NCBI GenBank assembly: GCA_946887155.1
Contig: CAMPKM010000014.1
Span: 1-17,635 of the forward strand
Origin: an uncultured Gemmatimonadota bacterium
GTDB taxonomy: Bacteria > Gemmatimonadota > Gemmatimonadetes > Gemmatimonadales > Gemmatimonadaceae
DNA length: 17,635 nucleotides
Direction of reading: 5' to 3'
Positions 14,495-17,635 of the stretch are shown piece after piece. Every line of letters begins with the position of its first letter. Positions within the stretch are counted from its first letter, which is position 1. Below the pieces are notes generated by a model, which ran no database searches, was not told the DNA's origin, and saw only the letters and a program-made list of their open reading frames with translations. A program made the position numbers and the translations under genes.

Positions 14495-14508
14495 GTGAGG
14501 CGCCTCAC
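14495..14508. repeat. Perfect 14-bp palindrome GTGAGGCGCCTCAC
   Basis: Each half reads GTGAGGC. It lies 87 bases after the DUF998 stop and 122 bases before the lipoprotein start, directly beside a GCCTAACG octamer (14486-14493). There is no loop and no T-run, so it is not a classical terminator. A dimeric regulator site or a methylation or recombination site are possible readings. Confidence 0.55.
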
Positions 14509-14544
14509 TGGCTGGTGCAGGCCATTCACTTAAACTGCCGATCA

Positions 14545-14568
14545 CCGCGAACTGTGAATCAACGCGAA
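14545..14568 (-). repeat. TTCGCGTT-(G/C)-ATTC element, copy 1 (copy 2 at 16885-16901, plus strand)
   Basis: On the minus strand this reads TTCGCGTTGATTC followed by ACAGTTCGCGG. The second copy at 16885-16901 reads TTCGCGTTCATTCGCGG. Both are in intergenic DNA upstream of genes for exported proteins (lipoprotein; acetamidase-type). The shared core is 13 bases with one mismatch. It may be a dispersed intergenic repeat of the genome. Confidence 0.4.
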
Positions 14569-14618
14569 CCCATGAGTGTTCGCTTCGATCCGCAACATTC
14601 GTGTCAACTCGCTTTTTG

Positions 14619-14623
14619 GGAGG
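14619..14623 (+). promoter_or_regulatory. Shine-Dalgarno GGAGG for the lipoprotein gene
   Basis: GGAGG lies 6 bases before the ATG at 14630 and only 3 bases before another in-frame ATG at 14627. The spacing therefore favours 14630 as the true start. An earlier in-frame start at 14576 would place this site inside the gene. Confidence 0.8.
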
Positions 14624-14629
14624 TTCATG

Positions 14630-15085
14630 ATGCGCAAGACGTTCCTTGTCCTGGCCGCGATCACGGCGGTCGGGTGTGCACCGGCTGAAGAGGAAATCGT
14701 GGCCGATAGCCCGGCGGCTGCCGCAATGCCGGCGCCGTTGTCCTTCACCGATTTCGCCGGTCGCTGGTCAGTGCAGTTGCTGGGTGAAGCGAGTGATAGC
14801 GTACTCGCGACGTACGAGTTGAATGCGACCGCGGACGGCTCGAGCTGGACGCTGACCCCGGCGGGACGCGAACCGATTCCGGTGCGCGCGGCCGTCGAGG
14901 GCGACAGCCTTATTCTCGATGCCGGACCGTACAAGAGCACCACGCCCGCCGACGTCGATGTCACGACGAACGGCGTGGGCCGCCTCGAAGGCGGAGTGCT
15001 GGTCGGCACTTTCGTATCGCAGTACGCGATGGCCGCCGGAGACTCGGTAGTCCGCGGCCGCCTGCGAGGAACGCGCGTGCCCTGA
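14630..15085 (+). CDS. Small predicted lipoprotein, lipocalin-like beta-rich domain
   Basis: This encodes 151 residues. The N-terminus, MRKTFLVLAAITAVGC, is a short type II signal peptide: two basic residues, a hydrophobic core and a lipobox ending AVG-C16. It is followed by an acidic/Ala/Pro-rich linker (APAEEEIVADSPAAAAMPAP). The mature domain begins with FTDFAGRWSVQLLG, whose 'F.GRW' resembles the first strand of lipocalin-like barrels. It continues as alternating strands (ATYELNATADGSSWTLTPAG, DSLILDAGPYKS, GGVLVGTFVSQY, DSVVRGRLRGTRVP). I do not recognise a named family. It should be attached to the outer or inner membrane after lipidation. A GGAGG ribosome site precedes it and a strong terminator follows 23 bases after the stop, so it is a well-delimited single-gene unit. 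Confidence 0.78.
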   Translation: MRKTFLVLAAITAVGCAPAEEEIVADSPAAAAMPAPLSFTDFAGRWSVQLLGEASDSVLATYELNATADGSSWTLTPAGREPIPVRAAVEGDSLILDAGPYKSTTPADVDVTTNGVGRLEGGVLVGTFVSQYAMAAGDSVVRGRLRGTRVP

Positions 15086-15108
15086 GTGCGCCCAGTTCAA
15101 CGCAGAAG

Positions 15109-15144
15109 AAAGCGACCCAGGGAGAAAGCCCCTGGGTCGCTTTT
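15109..15144 (+). terminator. Strong Rho-independent terminator
   Basis: A 14-bp perfect stem, AAAGCGACCCAGGG (15109-15122) with CCCTGGGTCGCTTT (15130-15143), has a 7-base loop (15123-15129). A T-run follows (TTTT at 15141-15144, then CCTTT). It lies 23 bases after the lipoprotein stop, and the M20 gene converges on it. The A-rich left flank may make it work from both sides. Confidence 0.93.
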
Positions 15145-15184
15145 CCTTTGCCTTCATCCGCGAAAATTCGCCCGATCCGCGACG

Positions 15185-15262
15185 ACTCGCAGTTCAAGTT
15201 TGTAGTTCAAACTCGCAGTACAAACTCGCAGTGCAGACTCGCCGTTCAGACTCGCCGTTCAG
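15185..15262. repeat. Six tandem 13-bp repeats, consensus ACTCGCNGTTCAR
   Basis: Units start at 15185, 15198, 15211, 15224, 15237 and 15250. The last two are identical (ACTCGCCGTTCAG). The second is the most diverged (GTTTGTAGTTCAA). The array starts 41 bases after the terminator and its last unit contains the stop codon of the M20 peptidase gene (15259-15261, minus strand). Confidence 0.85.
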
Positions 15263-16677
15263 CTGATGGGTTTCGGCGCTCCCGTCACTCCCTTGACCAG
15301 CCGATACATGAACTCGAGACCCTGATAAAACGCCCGCACCGGAATGCGCTCGTTCATCCCGTGGGCAAACGTCTCCGGATAGAACAGTCCCGAGATGCCA
15401 TAGACCGGGATGCCGGCGTTGCGCAGGCGGAGTCCATCCGTGGCGCCCGTGCTCATGGTCGGGATGACCGGAACGCCAGGCCACATTTCCTTCGTCACCC
15501 GTTCGATCTCGTTCATGAGCGCCGGCGTCAGGGGTGACGGCGGCGAGTTGGTGACGTTCCCCTGGAAGGTGATCTTCACGCCCGTATCGCCCACCACCCG
15601 CTCCAGCACCGCCTTCACCTGCTCCGCCGTCTCGTCAGGCAGGATCCGGCAGTTCACGTTGGCTCGGGCGCGCTGCGGAAGCGCGTTGGTGGCGTGTCCG
15701 CCCTCGAGCATGGTCGACACGCACGATGTACGAAGCTGCGAATTGTACCGCGGATCGGCCGACAACGTCGCCGCCGCGGCGGCATCGTTCGGATTGGCCA
15801 CGATGGCACGCATCGCAGCCGACAGCCTCGGCGACTCGTTCTCCACCACCGGCGCCAGCCGCGTGAAGTACGCGCGCGTGACCTCATTCAACCGCACCGG
15901 CATGATCGTCGGATTGATCTTGGTCAGTGCCACCGCCAGTTGCGTAATGGCGTTGTCGGCACGCGGCACCGAGCTGTGGCCGCCGGGATTCGTGACCTCG
16001 AAGCGGAAGTTCAGGAACTTCTTCTCGCTCGCCTGCACGTCGTGGGAGATCTTCACCGTGTCGGTGACGTTCGCCCCTCGGACCCGGCCGCCTCCACCTT
16101 CATTGAACGCATATTCGGCGTCAATCAGCTGACGATGGTTCTGCAGCAGCCAGCTCACCCCGTGGGCGCCGCCGCCTTCTTCGTCGGCCGTGAGGGCGAC
16201 GATGATGTCGCGATCGGGCACGTAACGTTCCTCGCGCATGCGCATGATCAGCGCCAGGTGGATCGCGCCCTCGTCCTTGTCATCGGCGACCCCGCGGCCG
16301 AAGAACGTGCCATCGCGCTCGATGAACTGGAACGGCGGCAGCGTCCAGTCTTCTGCATTTGCCTCGACGACGTCGATGTGCGACAGCAGGAGGACGGGTT
16401 TCCGACCGGTATTCCTCCCTCGCAGTCGCGCAACAAGGTTGCCCTTTTTCGGCGCGTTCTCGAGCACGACGACGTCGGAGTCAGGAAAACCCGCCGACTT
16501 GAGCCGAGCCGCCATCGCCTGGGCCGCAGCCAAGGTGCTTCCGGTACTCTGGCTGGTGTTGATCTCGACCAGCTCCTTGAAGAGGCTGCGCGCCAGGGAA
16601 TCCCATTTGGTCGTTTGGGCGAACGATGGTGTGCTCGCGACGACGAGGAGCAGTATTGCAATGACGGTGCGCTTCAT
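15259..16677 (-). CDS. Secreted M20-family metallopeptidase
   Basis: This encodes 472 residues. A clear Sec signal peptide, MKRTVIAILLLVVASTPSFA, is cleaved before Q21. The M20 di-zinc signature is complete: H100-x-D102 in LLLSHIDVVEA, bridging D132 in GRGVADDKDEG, catalytic E166 and ligand E167 in LTADEEGGG, and the late His in ETFAHGMNER. The middle region (NPGGHSSVPRADNAI) belongs to the dimerisation lid domain, and the His in that block is the usual substrate-contacting one. Its length fits carboxypeptidase-type M20 enzymes with an inserted lid. It should act in the periplasm, removing or hydrolysing small peptides or amidated amino acids. An in-frame extension to TTG 16788 would read through the 8-bp repeat array and bury the signal peptide, so ATG at 16677 is chosen. 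No strong Shine-Dalgarno is visible. The stop lies inside the 13-bp repeat array. Confidence 0.93.
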   Translation of the reverse strand: MKRTVIAILLLVVASTPSFAQTTKWDSLARSLFKELVEINTSQSTGSTLAAAQAMAARLKSAGFPDSDVVVLENAPKKGNLVARLRGRNTGRKPVLLLSHIDVVEANAEDWTLPPFQFIERDGTFFGRGVADDKDEGAIHLALIMRMREERYVPDRDIIVALTADEEGGGAHGVSWLLQNHRQLIDAEYAFNEGGGGRVRGANVTDTVKISHDVQASEKKFLNFRFEVTNPGGHSSVPRADNAITQLAVALTKINPTIMPVRLNEVTRAYFTRLAPVVENESPRLSAAMRAIVANPNDAAAAATLSADPRYNSQLRTSCVSTMLEGGHATNALPQRARANVNCRILPDETAEQVKAVLERVVGDTGVKITFQGNVTNSPPSPLTPALMNEIERVTKEMWPGVPVIPTMSTGATDGLRLRNAGIPVYGISGLFYPETFAHGMNERIPVRAFYQGLEFMYRLVKGVTGAPKPIS

Positions 16678-17014
16678 GGTCAGGGCCTGTGGTCGTGAGG
16701 TCGTGAGGTCGTGAGGTCGTGAGGTCGTGAGGACTTGCGCGCTCACTGTGTGAACGCTGCAGCGGGGAACGCCTGTGTCAACCAGCAAAGGCTGTTCACG
16801 TGCGCACGAGTAGGGTGAAAACGTTGCGCCAGGATCCGCCGCAAAGCCAAGTCACTGAACTTCAGGGAATGCCCATCCGCGAGATTCGCGTTCATTCGCG
16901 GGGACTCGGTTCTCCTTCGGTTGACCTGCCGCGTAAATCCGGGTTACGGAAAGGAGCGATTCGAGTTCCCTTCATGGCTCAAGCGAAAAACTCGATCCCC
17001 CAACCGATCAGACC
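16678..17014. other. Divergent intergenic region between M20 peptidase and acetamidase-type gene
   Basis: These 337 bases hold no gene I can support. They contain the 8-bp repeat array next to the peptidase start and, in the middle, a TTCGCGTTCATTCGCGG element (16885-16901) that resembles one upstream of the lipoprotein gene. Both flanking genes start here and point outwards, so promoters for both should be present. I cannot point to a convincing -35/-10 pair or to a Shine-Dalgarno before either start. Confidence 0.5.
16691..16730. repeat. Five perfect tandem 8-bp repeats GGTCGTGA
   Basis: Units start at 16691, 16699, 16707, 16715 and 16723 with no mismatch, and a partial sixth follows (GG). 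The array ends 13 bases upstream of the M20 peptidase ATG, so it lies in that gene's leader or core promoter. On the transcribed strand it reads TCACGACC five times. Confidence 0.92.
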
Positions 17015-17635
17015 ATGCGCCCCTTACTCCAGGCCGCAATCCTGACGTTCACGCCAATCGTGGCGAGCGCCCAGGACACGGTGCGATTCACGCCGACGGT
17101 CGGACACCCTACGTTTGCCGTCCGTGACCCGGTAATGCGCATCAAGCCCAACACCGTGATCATTTCGAACACGATGCACGGGGCGTATTACACCCGTGAA
17201 GGTGGCGCTTTTCCGGGCGAAGTCGGACCGTTTTTCGTCGAAGGCGCAACCACCAACGACATGCTGGTGGTGAAAATCATCCGGGTCATGCCTAACACGG
17301 GCCTGGCCGCGGCCAATGTCAGCGGAGGATTCGGCGGACTGCAGAGCGATTCGCGCCTGCGGTTGGTCAACGAGCCGATCTCGAGCCGGCGCTACCTGTG
17401 GGAACTCGATACGACCCGCATGGTGGGACGTACCACACTCCCCGATTCGCGCTCGCAATCGATCGAGATTGACCTCAAGCCGATGCTCGGCCGCATCGCG
17501 GTCGCCCCGCGCGGCCAGGAGGCATTCAGCGGACTCTGGCCCGGCGACTTCGGCGGCAACATGGACGCGCCCGAGCTTCGCGAAGGAACGACCGTCTACC
17601 TCCCGGTCTTCCACGAAGGCGCCTATCTCTACTTC
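17015..17635 (+). CDS. Secreted acetamidase/formamidase-family protein, 3' end outside window
   Basis: The frame is open from ATG 17015 to the window edge (207 residues, no stop). The N-terminus, MRPLLQAAILTFTPIVASAQ, is a signal peptide with a probable cut after A19. The mature part follows the FmdA/AmdA family: TVIISNTMHGAYYTREGG, GPFFVEGATTNDML (71-84), YLWELDTT, IDLKPMLGRIAVAPRG, then FSGLWPGDFGGNMD with GGNMD at 180-184, and TTVYLPVFHEGAYLYF at the cut end. Family enzymes hydrolyse short amides to acid and ammonia. The metal-binding GDGHAxQGDGE block would come just after the cut, so catalytic completeness cannot be checked. Most characterised members are cytoplasmic; an export signal here is unusual. 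No clear Shine-Dalgarno precedes the ATG, and the gene diverges from the M20 peptidase gene. Confidence 0.85.
   Translation, partial: MRPLLQAAILTFTPIVASAQDTVRFTPTVGHPTFAVRDPVMRIKPNTVIISNTMHGAYYTREGGAFPGEVGPFFVEGATTNDMLVVKIIRVMPNTGLAAANVSGGFGGLQSDSRLRLVNEPISSRRYLWELDTTRMVGRTTLPDSRSQSIEIDLKPMLGRIAVAPRGQEAFSGLWPGDFGGNMDAPELREGTTVYLPVFHEGAYLYF

Larger units (their letters stand above)
719..15640. repeat. Dispersed octamer family GCCT(A/G)ACG, 20 copies
   Basis: Hand count of GCCTGACG: plus strand at 719, 3468, 4129, 4346, 5477, 6902, 7993, 8568, 10782, 11233 and 13114; minus strand at 1526, 12717, 13250 and 15633. GCCTAACG: plus strand at 9585 and 14486; minus strand at 6131, 6436 and 9105. Three more copies lack the last G (GCCTAAC: 8125 and 10862 minus, 17290 plus). 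They fall in different genes and on either strand relative to the gene. Confidence 0.6.

Noticed and set aside
15185..15262. CRISPR array
   Set aside because: The 13-bp units are directly adjacent without spacers, and no cas gene is present.
16678..16788. 37-residue extension of the M20 peptidase through the 8-bp repeats
   Set aside because: It would start with TTG, would encode a repeat-derived segment (LTTSRPHDLTTSRP) and would bury a clear signal peptide.
17024..17614. Minus-strand open frame of 196 codons at the right edge
   Set aside because: The plus strand encodes a clear acetamidase/formamidase-family protein with a signal peptide across the same bases.

Overview
The window is a GC-rich (about 65% by eye), densely coding bacterial segment. 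About 13.7 kb of it belongs to a surface-glycan biosynthesis cluster. The rest is a short housekeeping or secreted-protein region. The small secreted proteins (an M20 peptidase, a lipoprotein, an acetamidase-type enzyme with a signal peptide), the short tandem repeats between genes and the GC content suggest a soil or environmental lineage such as Gemmatimonadota. That assignment is an impression from style, not from a marker gene.

Layout. (1) Positions 1-5215, minus strand: a run of five genes read leftwards. In order of transcription these are a GT2-like glycosyltransferase (4031-5215), a glutamine-hydrolysing asparagine synthetase homologue (2167-3975), two GT2 glycosyltransferases (1319-2167, 477-1322) and the N-terminal part of a GT-B/GT4 glycosyltransferase cut by the window edge (1-480). 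From the synthetase on, neighbours overlap by 1-4 bases. (2) Positions 5395-8467, plus strand: two GT2 enzymes and one complete GT4 enzyme, again with 1-base stop/start overlaps. (3) Positions 8431-13679, minus strand: an acyl/aryl adenylate-forming ligase, a stand-alone acyl carrier protein, a two-lobed GNAT acyltransferase, a NodB-type polysaccharide deacetylase-like protein with an unrecognised N-terminal half, and a GT2 enzyme that is a paralogue of the one at 1319-2167. All are chained by 1-4 base overlaps. (4) Positions 13767-17635: a DUF998-like membrane protein, a small lipoprotein, a strong intrinsic terminator, a secreted M20 metallopeptidase on the minus strand, and the start of a secreted acetamidase/formamidase-family protein.

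How the genes may work together. Seven glycosyltransferases build a glycan chain. The ligase, carrier protein and GNAT form a plausible acyl activation, carrier and transfer route onto an amino sugar. The deacetylase-like protein could expose the amine, and the AsnB homologue could supply amidation or amidotransfer. No flippase, polymerase, exosortase or sugar-nucleotide enzyme is visible, so the class of glycan (O-antigen, capsule or exopolysaccharide) cannot be fixed from this window.

The most unusual non-coding signals are a strongly over-represented octamer family GCCT(A/G)ACG (20 copies by hand count), an array of five perfect 8-bp repeats just upstream of the M20 peptidase gene, and an array of six 13-bp repeats that runs into the 3' end of the same gene.
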